Of a stretch of 64,000 bases of DNA, positions 54,478 to 63,619 are shown piece after piece. Positions within the stretch are counted from its first letter, which is position 1. Every line of letters begins with the position of its first letter. The notes under the pieces are model-generated. The model was not told where the DNA came from. It did not search any database and saw only the letters and a list, made by a program, of their open reading frames with translations. The position numbers and the translations under genes are program-made. The stretch spans positions 1 to 64,000 of the forward strand of contig NZ_PNFF01000001.1 of assembly GCF_028888695.1 (NCBI RefSeq), in the 5' to 3' direction. This DNA is from Bacillus methanolicus. GTDB taxonomy: Bacteria > Bacillota > Bacilli > Bacillales > Cytobacillaceae.

Positions 54478-54566
54478 AAAGGGTCTGACTCCCTCCGACA
54501 ATGACAATATATAGATGTTTTATTAGTGATTAGTCTATATGTTGTATTGGAGGGTCAGACCCTTTG
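54478..54566. repeat. Long GGTCTGACCC-type hairpin
   Basis: AAAGGGTCTGAC (54478-54489) pairs with GTCAGACCCTTT, and further complementary segments (CAATATATAG with CTATATGTTG) lengthen the stem to nearly the whole 89 bp. It ends the GTPase gene and is the best-preserved member of the family in this window. Confidence 0.75.
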
Positions 54567-54674
54567 TTTTTGAAAATGTTTTAAAAACTATGAAACATTA
54601 TATTTAAATTGCTAACACTGTTTATTTTCATTAAACTGTAATGCATGAAGGTTTGCATAGATGGAGCGATTAAG

Positions 54675-55433
54675 ATGGTAAATGATATAAGTTATCAATA
54701 TAAAGTTATGGAGCTGTGCCTCTTGGCCGGAAAAATTATGCTCCAGAGCGGCGCGGAAACGTATCGGGTTGAAGATACAATGATGAGAATTGCCGCCTCT
54801 TTTGGCATTCAAGAATCCCACAGTTATGTAACGCCGACAGGAATTATTTTTTCAATTGAAGGAGAACCTCCAAAAACAAAGCTCATTCGAGTTACAGAGA
54901 GAACGACTGATTTGGAAAAAGTAGCAGAGGTTAACAGCATATCAAGAAAAATTAGCAGCGGGGATTTACCACTTGACGACGCATATGAATCTTTGAAGAA
55001 GATTGAATCGGCGAATCTACATTATCCTTTTTGGCTTCAAGTAGTCGCTGCCGCGGTTGCGAGCGGTTGTTTTTTAATCATGTTTAAAGGAGAATGGCTG
55101 GATTTTATCCCGGCAATGATAGCCGGCGGCGTCGGCTTAATTAGCGTCATCTTTTTTCATCGGCTTGTGCCGATAAAATTTCTCGCTGAATTTCTCGCAG
55201 CATTTATCATCGGATTGTTGTCTTTTCTTTTTGTAAAAATGGGGGTTGGCGATCAGCTCGATAAAATTATTATCGGTTCAGTCATGCCTCTCGTGCCGGG
55301 TCTTTTGATTACGAACGCTGTCAGGGATTTAATGGCAGGACACTTAGTTTCCGGTTTGTCAAAAGGGGCAGAAGCGTTTTTAACCGCTTTTGCAATTGGG
55401 TCGGGAATTGCGGTGGTTTTATCATTTATGTAG
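54675..55433 (+). CDS. Threonine/serine exporter, ThrE N-terminal type (YjjP-like)
   Basis: A 252-aa protein matching the YjjP/DUF1212 half of ThrE exporters. A cytoplasmic catalytic-like N-terminal domain (LLAGKIMLQSGAETYRVEDTM, SYVTPTGIIFSI) is followed by about five membrane helices. It works with the small YjjB-like protein encoded 19 nt downstream. ATG at 54675 follows GGAGCG; an upstream in-frame ATG at 54645 lacks a ribosome-binding site. Confidence 0.88.
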   Translation: MVNDISYQYKVMELCLLAGKIMLQSGAETYRVEDTMMRIAASFGIQESHSYVTPTGIIFSIEGEPPKTKLIRVTERTTDLEKVAEVNSISRKISSGDLPLDDAYESLKKIESANLHYPFWLQVVAAAVASGCFLIMFKGEWLDFIPAMIAGGVGLISVIFFHRLVPIKFLAEFLAAFIIGLLSFLFVKMGVGDQLDKIIIGSVMPLVPGLLITNAVRDLMAGHLVSGLSKGAEAFLTAFAIGSGIAVVLSFM

Positions 55434-55452
55434 AGATGAAGGAGGCGCCATA

Positions 55453-55893
55453 ATGGTCATTATTGCACAGCTTGTTACAAGTTTTATAGCTTCTGTGGGC
55501 TTTGGGATTATCTTTAATGCCCCTAAACAATCTCTTATAAAATGCGGTCTGGTTGGCATGGCAGGATGGGTTATTTATTTTTTAATGGAAACAAATGGTT
55601 TTGATCCGGTAGCAGCAACTTTGGCCGCTTCGTTTTTCATTGCGGTGATCAGCCAGGTTTTCGCAAAAATGTACAAGACACCGATCATTATTTTCAGTGT
55701 AGCCGGAATCATTCCGTTGGTGCCTGGCGGAATGGCATACGATGCAATGAGAAATTTCGTAGAAAATGATTATAATACTGCCATCACTCTTGTTGCAAAA
55801 GCTACGATGATTTCCGGTTCAATCGCTTTGGGGCTTGTGTTTTCTGAAGTCATAAACCAGATTATCAGAAAATCGAAGCTGAAAAGTAATTAA
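55453..55893 (+). CDS. Threonine/serine exporter, small subunit (YjjB-like)
   Basis: A 146-aa membrane protein of the YjjB/DUF3815 type. It has about four helices with the motif IIPLVPGGMAYDAMRNFVEND, matching the segment PLVPGLLITNAVRDLM in the partner. The two genes form one operon and a split ThrE exporter for threonine or serine. ATG at 55453 follows GGAGG. Confidence 0.87.
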   Translation: MVIIAQLVTSFIASVGFGIIFNAPKQSLIKCGLVGMAGWVIYFLMETNGFDPVAATLAASFFIAVISQVFAKMYKTPIIIFSVAGIIPLVPGGMAYDAMRNFVENDYNTAITLVAKATMISGSIALGLVFSEVINQIIRKSKLKSN

Positions 55894-55977
55894 GAGAGCA
55901 ATTTAGAATAGAAAAAAAGTGGCGCAGGGATCATTTCGATTATTGCCTTTTTTAACATCCATAAAGCATTTTCCGCT

Positions 55978-56721
55978 TTATAACTCCTGCTTAAGTTCTC
56001 TGAATTCCTTTGGTGTCATGCCGTTATACTTTTTAAAAAGGGAAGTGTAATAGCTTTGGTTGCAAAACTTAAATAATAGAGCGATATCCGAAATGGACGT
56101 ATCGCTATGAATCAAAAAATATTTCGATTCTTCTATTCGTTTTTTGTTAATGAAGCTAGTAATGGAAATGCCGACTTCTTTCTTAAATTGGCTTGAAAGA
56201 TAGCTTGGGTGAACAAAAACTTGTTTAGCAATTATTTCAAGTGATAGTTCCTGCAATATATTCTCATAAATGTATGAGATGGCCATGCGTACGATACGGC
56301 TGTAATGATTGCCGGAGCCTTTGTCCTTGATTGTTTTGATAAAGTGATAGAGCATTTCATATTCGAGGTCATTTAATTTTTCTATACTGTTATGTTTTTC
56401 AAATTCCATTATATAAGCATCACTTAAATGGAATGCTGTTTCCGGATCAATGCCGCCTTTAATAATGGCTCTTGTGAAAAGGGTACACATAGCGATTAAG
56501 GAATTTTTTCTCGAGCGTACGGGGTCTGCTGCTAATGTCGCCGCTTCAAGTTTATTAATTTCCAATAAGATTTCCTCAGCTCCTTTTTCATCTGCTCGTG
56601 AGATCGCGTCCAATAACTGCTGTTCCAAATTGTATGGCGGATGAAAAAAGTTTCTTTCTTGGTTTTGCACCCTTGATAACAAAAATTGTTTGATGATTGC
56701 AGGATTAATTGACGGTTTCAT
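55978..56721 (-). CDS. AraC-family transcriptional regulator
   Basis: A 247-aa regulator. The C-terminal about 100 residues contain two helix-turn-helix units (LSLEIIAKQVFVHPSYLSSQFKKEVG and SISDIALLFKFCNQSYYTSLFKKYNG). The N-terminal part is helical and resembles the regulator type found beside sugar loci in Firmicutes, without an obvious cupin. It is transcribed away from the alpha-glucoside operon that starts at 56837, so it most likely controls that operon. Confidence 0.88.
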   Translation of the reverse strand: MKPSINPAIIKQFLLSRVQNQERNFFHPPYNLEQQLLDAISRADEKGAEEILLEINKLEAATLAADPVRSRKNSLIAMCTLFTRAIIKGGIDPETAFHLSDAYIMEFEKHNSIEKLNDLEYEMLYHFIKTIKDKGSGNHYSRIVRMAISYIYENILQELSLEIIAKQVFVHPSYLSSQFKKEVGISITSFINKKRIEESKYFLIHSDTSISDIALLFKFCNQSYYTSLFKKYNGMTPKEFRELKQEL

Positions 56722-56770
56722 AAAATCGCCTCGACATATAAAAAATTTAATAAAAACTTAATAATTTTAA

Positions 56771-56789
56771 TATAATAGTAAGCGCTTAC
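56771..56789 (+). promoter_or_regulatory. Promoter -10 and CcpA cre site of the alpha-glucoside operon
   Basis: TATAAT (56771-56776) is followed at once by the palindrome GTAAGCGCTTAC (56778-56789), which matches the core of a catabolite-responsive element. A cre at the transcription start would cause repression by CcpA when preferred sugars are present. Confidence 0.65.
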
Positions 56790-56836
56790 GTTTTATAATG
56801 CAAGTAGTTTCAAAATTTTTAAAAGGGGGAATTTCG

Positions 56837-58093
56837 ATGAAAAAATGGTTTTCCATTTTGCTGGTCTTTTCTCTTATTGCAGGAATTATTGCGGGCTGCA
56901 GCAATAAATCATCTTCTGAAGGCAAGAAAGATACAGAAGGAAAAACGGAAGAAACTTCAGAAAAAGTCGTATTAAAATTTGCTGCGCAAAACGATAATAC
57001 CCCAGCGACTAAGCAAGTAATCGATGAGTTTAACAAAAGCCAGGATAAATATAAAGTTGAATGGGTTGAAATGACAAATGACTCTGCACAAATGCATGAC
57101 CAGTTATTAACGTCCCTTTCGAGCGGGTCTGATGAGTATGACATCTTGTCCCTCGACGTTGTATGGGCTGGTGAATTTGCCGGTGCAGGATATCTTGAAC
57201 CAATCGATGTTCGCATGAAAGAAGCAGGCCTTTCAAAAGACGATTTTAACAGCGGTTCCATGGCTTCCGGAAACTACAAAGGAAAACAGTATACGCTTCC
57301 TTTCTTCCCTGACCTTGGATTGCTTTACTACCGCAAAGATATTGTAAGCCCTGAAGATGCTAAAAAATTAGAGAGCGGCGACTATACGTATGCCGATTTA
57401 GGGGCAATGGCTGAAAAATATACAGGCCAAGCCGGCACAAAATTTGGCTTTGTTTATCAATCAAAGCAATATGAAGGATTAACAGTAAACGTCACAGAGT
57501 TTTCCAAGTCTTTTGAAGATATTAAAGGCGGATTAGAACAAATGTATGAGTTCACAAAAGCCCCATGGGCTCCAAAGGATATTCTTAATTTTACGGAAGG
57601 GGAAACTCATACAAACTTTGAACAAGGAAATGCGGTTTTTGCACGCAACTGGCCATATCAATTCGGCCGAATTAAAGGCCAAGAAGAAGGCGTGAAAATT
57701 AAAGTCGACCAAGTAGGAATTGCTCCGCTGCCAAACGGCGGCTCTGTCGGCGGATGGTTGTTGGGGATCAACAAGAACTCTAAAAATGTAGATGGAGCTT
57801 GGGAGTTCGTTAAGTTTGTTGCCGGTAAAGAAGGACAAAAAATTATGTCAACAAAAGGCGGATACCTTCCAGGATATAATGCACTTCTAGAAGACCAAGA
57901 AGTAATCGCTGCCAACGAGATGCTTTCTTATGAAGGCTTTAAGAAAGCACTTGCAAATACAATTGCCCGTCCTGTATCTCCTGAGTACTCAAAAGTTTCT
58001 GATACCATTCAAATTCAGGCCCATAAATATTTGAGCACTGGTGAAGGTCTTGACCAAGCTGTTCAAGAGATTCAGAAAGCATTAAGTGAATAA
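56837..58093 (+). CDS. Sugar ABC transporter substrate-binding lipoprotein (maltose/alpha-glucoside type)
   Basis: A 418-aa family 1 solute-binding lipoprotein. Lipobox IIAGC, a Ser/Lys/Glu linker, then EEVVLKFAAQND-like VVLKFAAQNDNTPATKQVIDEF, YDILSLDVVWAGEFAGAGYLEP and the C-terminal RPVSPEYSKVSDTIQ, which occurs in maltose/trehalose binders. ATG at 56837 follows AAGGGGG. It heads a five-gene operon (SBP, two permeases, phosphorylase, phosphoglucomutase). Confidence 0.9.
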   Translation: MKKWFSILLVFSLIAGIIAGCSNKSSSEGKKDTEGKTEETSEKVVLKFAAQNDNTPATKQVIDEFNKSQDKYKVEWVEMTNDSAQMHDQLLTSLSSGSDEYDILSLDVVWAGEFAGAGYLEPIDVRMKEAGLSKDDFNSGSMASGNYKGKQYTLPFFPDLGLLYYRKDIVSPEDAKKLESGDYTYADLGAMAEKYTGQAGTKFGFVYQSKQYEGLTVNVTEFSKSFEDIKGGLEQMYEFTKAPWAPKDILNFTEGETHTNFEQGNAVFARNWPYQFGRIKGQEEGVKIKVDQVGIAPLPNGGSVGGWLLGINKNSKNVDGAWEFVKFVAGKEGQKIMSTKGGYLPGYNALLEDQEVIAANEMLSYEGFKKALANTIARPVSPEYSKVSDTIQIQAHKYLSTGEGLDQAVQEIQKALSE

Positions 58094-58114
58094 TATGGGG
58101 TGTTGACTCTGGGC

Positions 58115-58147
58115 AAAGGCTCTAATTTTAGGTTAGGGCCTTTTTTT
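58115..58147 (+). terminator. Intercistronic terminator after the sugar SBP
   Basis: AAAGGCTCTAA and TTAGGGCCTTT pair around a short loop and are followed by seven T. This is the third SBP-permease junction in the window with a terminator. Confidence 0.8.
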
Positions 58148-58189
58148 CCTGCAAATTCTTGTATATACATGGACCGGAGTTTCGTATTC

Positions 58190-59425
58190 ATGAAAAGAGG
58201 TGTTCAACAATTGAAAAAGTTGGGCTTTAAGGAATACTTATTTATTATTCCTACAGTCGTTTTAATCGGGATCTTTTCTCTATGGCCGGTTCTTCAATCT
58301 TTTACGTACACATTTTTTGATTATCGGCTTAATGACCAACAAAAGGCCGGCTTATATATGAGTGAGCGGTTTAATGTTGAATTGTTTCATGAAACTCAAA
58401 CTTATTTAACAATGTTTCTTGAGGAAGATAAAGAGCAAGTAACAGATCCTGCCCTTCAGCAAAAGATTGATCAATTGATTCGAAAAATTGAAAAGACAGC
58501 AGAAGCATATGAAGGAAAAAAGGGCGTTCAGAAAATTAGCAAAGAAGAAAAAGAAAACTTAGTCGCTTTATCGAAAGAAGCGAAACAAGTCGTGAAAGAA
58601 ATGTCAGATAAGTATGATACGACAAATGAGGAGAATCTCCCTTTGATCGTGGAAGATATTGATAAGAGTATCATCTCTTCCAATTTTATTGGTTTAAAAG
58701 GTTACAAACAAGCGTTAACCGATGCTCGTCTCGGAAAGGCGCTTTGGAATACAACTGTTTTTACTTTTATTTCGGTGTTTTTGGAATTGGTTCTTGGATT
58801 GGCGCTTGCGTTAATCATGAATAAAGCGATAAAAGGCCAAGGGTGGATCCGGACAACTTCCTTAATCCCATGGGCTATTCCGACGGCTGTAGCAGCGCTG
58901 ATGTGGAGCTATTTGTACGATGGGAGCAGCGGGATTATCGCAAATATTTTTGAAAAGATCGGACTTGTAGAAAACTCCCGTGAACTTTTAATGTCTGAAA
59001 CAGGGGCAATGGTTTCGGCCATTTTGGCTGATGTATGGAAAACAACTCCTTACATGGCGCTATTATTGCTTGCCGGATTGCAGAATATTTCTCGGTCAAC
59101 GTACGAAGCTGCTGAAATTGACGGGGCGAATGCGGTTCAAAAGTTCTTCCGTATTACGCTGCCGCTTTTAAAGCCTTCCATATTAGTCGCTCTATTATTC
59201 CGAACTCTCGATGCCTTCCGTGTGTTTGATTTGATTTATGTGTTAACAGGAGGAGGACCCGGCGGAGCAACGGAAACTCTGTCCATTTACGGTTACAAAA
59301 CAATGTTCGCACAAACGAATTTCGGGTACGGTTCGGTCATTGTCATGATTATGTTTGTAAGTGTTGCGATTATTGCCGCTATTTATGTGAAAATACTTGG
59401 AGCAAATTTAATGGATAAGAATTAA
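58190..59425 (+). CDS. Sugar ABC transporter permease, MalF type
   Basis: A 411-aa permease. The first helix is followed by a large charged extracytoplasmic insertion (about residues 55-170), the P2-like loop of MalF proteins, then five more helices. The EAA loop EAAEIDGANAVQKFFRITLPLLKP is complete. ATG at 58190 has GGAG 11 nt upstream; a TTG at 58211, closer to GAGGTG, is an alternative start. An earlier in-frame ATG at 58100 lies within the terminator region and is unlikely. Confidence 0.88.
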   Translation: MKRGVQQLKKLGFKEYLFIIPTVVLIGIFSLWPVLQSFTYTFFDYRLNDQQKAGLYMSERFNVELFHETQTYLTMFLEEDKEQVTDPALQQKIDQLIRKIEKTAEAYEGKKGVQKISKEEKENLVALSKEAKQVVKEMSDKYDTTNEENLPLIVEDIDKSIISSNFIGLKGYKQALTDARLGKALWNTTVFTFISVFLELVLGLALALIMNKAIKGQGWIRTTSLIPWAIPTAVAALMWSYLYDGSSGIIANIFEKIGLVENSRELLMSETGAMVSAILADVWKTTPYMALLLLAGLQNISRSTYEAAEIDGANAVQKFFRITLPLLKPSILVALLFRTLDAFRVFDLIYVLTGGGPGGATETLSIYGYKTMFAQTNFGYGSVIVMIMFVSVAIIAAIYVKILGANLMDKN

Positions 59426-59437
59426 GGAGGTTGCTCT

Positions 59438-60271
59438 ATGGATACACGAGACAGGAAGCTTAAAGTGGCGATTGGACTCTTAATTGCGATGTTTCTGTTC
59501 GCAATGTTTTTTCCGTTTCTATGGGTTTTCATAACCTCCTTTAAAACCTCCGGCGAAATTTTCGGAGAAGGGGCGTTTCGGATTATTCCGGAACATCCGA
59601 CACTCGGCAACTTTGCGAAAGTCATTACGGAAAAAGGGATTCTTGATGCGATTAAAACGAGTTTCATTGTTTCTTCAACAACAACAATTTATATTGTCAT
59701 TGTTGCGACTTTCGCTGCCTATGCGATTTCCCGTTTTGATTTTAAAGGAAAAAATATTTTACTCGGTTTGATTCTTGCAGTTTCGATGTTTCCGCAAATG
59801 ATCGTGATAGGCCCGGTATACAATCTGTTTTTAGACTTAGGATTGACGAACAGCTATGCGATCGTTTTGCCATATTCAACAATTACATTGCCTATGGCCG
59901 TTTGGATTTTGGTCACTCATTTTAACCAAATTCCCCTTTCGCTGGAGGAATCGGCGAAAATGGATGGAGCCACTTCATTCCAGACATTATTCAAAATCGT
60001 TTTTCCGCTGGCTGCCCCGGGCGTTTTTACAACGGCAATCATCGTATTCATATCAGCCTGGAATGAATTCCTGCTGACTATAACGATAAACTCAAACAAA
60101 AGTTATCATACCGTACCGGTTGCGATTTCCTTTTTAAGAACACAATTTGAAATTTTGTGGGGCGAAGTAGCTGCTGCAACAACGATTGTAACGATTCCTA
60201 CATTGTTAATCGTCCTTTTCTTCCAGAAACAAATCGTTTCCGGCTTAACTTCCGGAGGTGTAAAAGAATAA
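59438..60271 (+). CDS. Sugar ABC transporter permease, MalG type
   Basis: A 277-aa permease with six helices and the EAA loop EESAKMDGATSFQTLFKIVFPLAAPG. The C-terminus GGVKE is of the MalG kind that enters the transporter cavity. It starts 12 nt after the MalF-type gene behind GGAGG. No ATPase gene is present in this operon, as usual for Bacillus sugar importers that share MsmX. Confidence 0.93.
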   Translation: MDTRDRKLKVAIGLLIAMFLFAMFFPFLWVFITSFKTSGEIFGEGAFRIIPEHPTLGNFAKVITEKGILDAIKTSFIVSSTTTIYIVIVATFAAYAISRFDFKGKNILLGLILAVSMFPQMIVIGPVYNLFLDLGLTNSYAIVLPYSTITLPMAVWILVTHFNQIPLSLEESAKMDGATSFQTLFKIVFPLAAPGVFTTAIIVFISAWNEFLLTITINSNKSYHTVPVAISFLRTQFEILWGEVAAATTIVTIPTLLIVLFFQKQIVSGLTSGGVKE

Positions 60272-60289
60272 TAGTTTGGAGTGTAGCTT

Positions 60290-62581
60290 ATGACCTGGAC
60301 TTTGACTGACAATCAATTAACGGAACAATCTTTATTAACTTCAGAAAGCTTATTTTCATTAGGCAACGGCTATCTCGGCGTACGCGGCAATTTTGAGGAA
60401 GGCTATAGAGAAGGCATGAAATCGATTCGGGGAACATACTTAAATGCCTTTCATGATATTGTTGATATTTCATATGGCGAGAAACTTTATGCTTTTCCGG
60501 AAACTCAGCAAAAACTTCTCAATGTGATTGATTCTCAAACCATTCACATTTACTTTGGAGAAGATCAGGAACACTTTTCCCTTTTTGATGGGGAGGTCCT
60601 TTCCTACGAGCGAAAGCTTCATTTTGACCGTGGCTTTTCAGAGAGGATCATTCACTGGCGGTCACCTAAAGGCAAAGAGGTGAAGCTTGCGTTTCGCCGT
60701 GCAGTTTCTTTCGTAAAAAGAGAAGTGTTTGCGATCGACATTTATATAGATCCAGTTAATTTTTCCGGTTTAGTAAAAGTCGTTTCAACTGTAAATGGGG
60801 ATGTTTCCAATTATAGTGAAGCAAATGACCCGCGGGTTGCTTCAGGACATTCCAAACGCCTTCATGTGAAGGAAACCGGTTTTGGCGATGCGTTTCAATA
60901 TGTTTTAAATGAAGCGCAAGTTTCAAAACTGCAAACAGCTTGTGTCAGCACTTATCATGTGAAGGGAACATCATATAAGACTAATACAAGGAAAACAGAA
61001 AAGTCTGTTGAAACCGTAATAGTCTTTGAGTTAACAGATGCTGTTCAGCTGACAAAATGGAATGTATATACAGATACACTTCGCCATGAGGAAAACCTTG
61101 TCCAAAAAGCCATTCATATTCATCAAACATTGAATATGGACTTTGAAGGCTTATTGCAGCAACAAAAAGAATATTTGGACGATTTTTGGGACAGTGCGGA
61201 TATAACGATCGATGGGGATGAAAAGCTTCAGGAAGGAATTCGCTTTAACTTATATCATTTGCTGCAGTCGGTCGGCAAAGATCGATTCAGCAATATTTCA
61301 GCGAAAGGCTTGTCCGGTGAAGGATATGAGGGACATTATTTTTGGGATACAGAAATCTATATTTTTCCGGTATTTCTTATGATTAAGCCGGAGCTTGCCC
61401 GCCAGCTCCTTATTTATCGTAATTCAACACTTGATGATGCTAGAAATCGAGCGAAAGAAATGGGGCATACGAAAGGAGCTTTGTTTCCTTGGCGGACAAT
61501 TTCCGGAAGCGAATGCTCCTCTTTTTTTCCGGCAGGAACTGCCCAATACCACATAAGCGCCGATGTAGCTTACAGTTATATTCAATATTACCTTGCAACA
61601 AATGATGATAATTTCTTAAAACAGTTTGGTGCCGAGGTGTTGTTTGAAACGGCGCGTTTATGGATGGAAGTGGGCCATTATCAAAATGGGAAATTTAAGA
61701 TTGATGCAGTGACCGGGCCTGATGAATATACTTGTATCGTAAATAACAATTACTATACAAATGTGATGGCAAAATATAATCTCAGGTGGGCAGCGGATGT
61801 CTATGAACGGCTGCATCAGATTGACTCGAAAAAGCTGCAGGAGCTGACAGACAGGCTTGAGGTTACGGAAGCTGAGGTTTGTCAGTGGAAAGATGCGGCT
61901 CGGAACATGTATTTACCGTATGATGAAAAATTAAAAATGAATCCGCAGGATGATACTTTCTTGCAGAAAGCGATCTGGGATTTTGAAAATACACCGAAAG
62001 AGCATTACCCGCTTCTTTTGCATTACCATCCTTTAACACTATATCGCTACCAAGTTTGCAAACAGGCGGATACGGTTCTTGCCCATTTTTTACTTGAAGA
62101 TGAGCAAGATTTTGATACGATTAAGAATTCTTATGACTATTATGAAAAAATCACAACCCATGATTCTTCGCTGTCATCGTGTATTTTTAGCATTATGGCT
62201 TCAAGAATCGGCTATCGCAAGAAAGCATATGATTACTTCATTGAAACTGCCCGGTTAGACCTTGATAATACACATGGAAACACAAAAGACGGCCTTCATA
62301 TGGCGAATATGGGCGGAACATGGATGTCAATTATCTTTGGTTTTGCCGGTGTCAGAATAAAGGAAACAGGATTATCGATGAGCCCTGATATCCCTGACAA
62401 CTGGAACCACTATGCATTTAGCGTCCAGTATCAAGGGAGAAAGATTAAAGCTGAAATTAGCAAGACGGGAATCCGCCTGCAATTAGTTAAGGGTGACGAT
62501 TTGAAGATAAAACTGTATGGGAAAGATGTTACACTCCTTTCTGGACAGCTTTTTGAAACGGATCTTTTGTTGCAAAAATAA
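60290..62581 (+). CDS. GH65 glycoside phosphorylase (maltose phosphorylase or related)
   Basis: A 763-aa family 65 enzyme that splits an alpha-glucoside (maltose, trehalose, kojibiose or nigerose) with inorganic phosphate to beta-glucose 1-phosphate and glucose. An N-terminal beta-sandwich (SLFSLGNGYLGVRGNFEEGY) precedes the helical barrel. The catalytic acid is E479 in TGPDEYTCIVNNNYY. The neighbouring beta-phosphoglucomutase uses the beta-glucose 1-phosphate. Maltose is the likeliest substrate from context, but the subfamily cannot be fixed by eye. Confidence 0.92.
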   Translation: MTWTLTDNQLTEQSLLTSESLFSLGNGYLGVRGNFEEGYREGMKSIRGTYLNAFHDIVDISYGEKLYAFPETQQKLLNVIDSQTIHIYFGEDQEHFSLFDGEVLSYERKLHFDRGFSERIIHWRSPKGKEVKLAFRRAVSFVKREVFAIDIYIDPVNFSGLVKVVSTVNGDVSNYSEANDPRVASGHSKRLHVKETGFGDAFQYVLNEAQVSKLQTACVSTYHVKGTSYKTNTRKTEKSVETVIVFELTDAVQLTKWNVYTDTLRHEENLVQKAIHIHQTLNMDFEGLLQQQKEYLDDFWDSADITIDGDEKLQEGIRFNLYHLLQSVGKDRFSNISAKGLSGEGYEGHYFWDTEIYIFPVFLMIKPELARQLLIYRNSTLDDARNRAKEMGHTKGALFPWRTISGSECSSFFPAGTAQYHISADVAYSYIQYYLATNDDNFLKQFGAEVLFETARLWMEVGHYQNGKFKIDAVTGPDEYTCIVNNNYYTNVMAKYNLRWAADVYERLHQIDSKKLQELTDRLEVTEAEVCQWKDAARNMYLPYDEKLKMNPQDDTFLQKAIWDFENTPKEHYPLLLHYHPLTLYRYQVCKQADTVLAHFLLEDEQDFDTIKNSYDYYEKITTHDSSLSSCIFSIMASRIGYRKKAYDYFIETARLDLDNTHGNTKDGLHMANMGGTWMSIIFGFAGVRIKETGLSMSPDIPDNWNHYAFSVQYQGRKIKAEISKTGIRLQLVKGDDLKIKLYGKDVTLLSGQLFETDLLLQK

Positions 62582-62668
62582 CATATTGGGGCTGATTCAT
62601 AACACAGAAGGTCAGATCCATTTAATATATTGTTTTCGCAGAGGTAAAATAGTAAGAAGGTGCAGACA

Positions 62669-63349
62669 ATGACGAAAACACTTCGAGCTGTTATTTTTGA
62701 TTTGGACGGGGTTATTACGGACACCGCTGAATACCACTACTTAGCATGGAAAGCGCTTGCTGAAGATCTCGGAATTCCGTTCACGAGGGGATTTAACGAG
62801 GAATTAAAAGGGGTCTCCCGCATGGATTCGCTTGAAAAAATCCTCGCCCGCGGCGGAAAACAGCACGATTTTTCGAATGAAGAAAAAGAAAAGCTTGCAG
62901 ATCAAAAAAACCGCCATTATTTAATGCTGATTAAAAACATAACTCCTTCCGACATATTGCCTGGAGTAAAAGAATTCATTTCGGAAATTAAAACAAGGGG
63001 AATAAAGATTGGATTGGCTTCGGCAAGCAAAAATGCTTATCAAGTTATGGAGTCTCTTCGGATGAAAGATCAATTTGATGCAATTGTCGATGCCAGAAAA
63101 ATAAAAAACGGTAAACCCGATCCGGAAATCTTTTTGGCGGCAGCGAAGCTTTTGCAAGTGGAACCTGATGAATGCATCGGGATCGAAGATGCAGCTGCAG
63201 GAGTGGAATCGATTAAACGCGCAGGGATGTTTGCGGTGGCAATCGGGGCTAAAGAGAACTTTCCGGGCGCTGATCTCGTATACAGCAGTACCGCTGAACT
63301 TTCTTTTGAAAAAATACTTGAAATCTATAACAAAAATTTGACTCAATAG
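62669..63349 (+). CDS. pgmB: Beta-phosphoglucomutase
   Basis: A 226-aa HAD-superfamily mutase converting beta-glucose 1-phosphate to glucose 6-phosphate. The nucleophile Asp is in FDLDGVITDTAEYHY, the substrate-binding block is KGVSRMDSLEKIL, and motif IV is GIEDAAAGVESIKRAGM. ATG at 62669 follows AAGGTG; a GTG at 62660 overlaps that site. It closes the phosphorolysis operon. The gap before it carries a faint GGTCAGATCC hairpin (62588-62622). Confidence 0.94.
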   Translation: MTKTLRAVIFDLDGVITDTAEYHYLAWKALAEDLGIPFTRGFNEELKGVSRMDSLEKILARGGKQHDFSNEEKEKLADQKNRHYLMLIKNITPSDILPGVKEFISEIKTRGIKIGLASASKNAYQVMESLRMKDQFDAIVDARKIKNGKPDPEIFLAAAKLLQVEPDECIGIEDAAAGVESIKRAGMFAVAIGAKENFPGADLVYSSTAELSFEKILEIYNKNLTQ

Positions 63350-63378
63350 GCATTCGGAGACTTTTCCGGATGCTTTTT
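63350..63378 (+). terminator. Terminator of the alpha-glucoside operon
   Basis: GCATTCGGA (63350-63358) pairs with TCCGGATGC (63365-63373), followed by T. The stretch 63379-63619 shows nothing else clear. Confidence 0.85.
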
Positions 63379-63619
63379 CAATGCTGCTACATCGGAACGT
63401 TTTGGAAGTGATTCATCGCACGAAGAAATGCAATAGGTTTTTGTTGAGCGCTCATCAGCGGAAAAATAAATGCAGGTGATCCAGCCCTCTTTTTGCGAAA
63501 CTTAAAGGCAACCAGACGTCAGAACAAAGAACCAGGACGGCGCAAATTTTAATTGCCGGCCTGGTATTTTCATAGAAATGTAACAAAAAGCGCCAGTCAG
63601 CGCATTCTTTCGTACCTTA

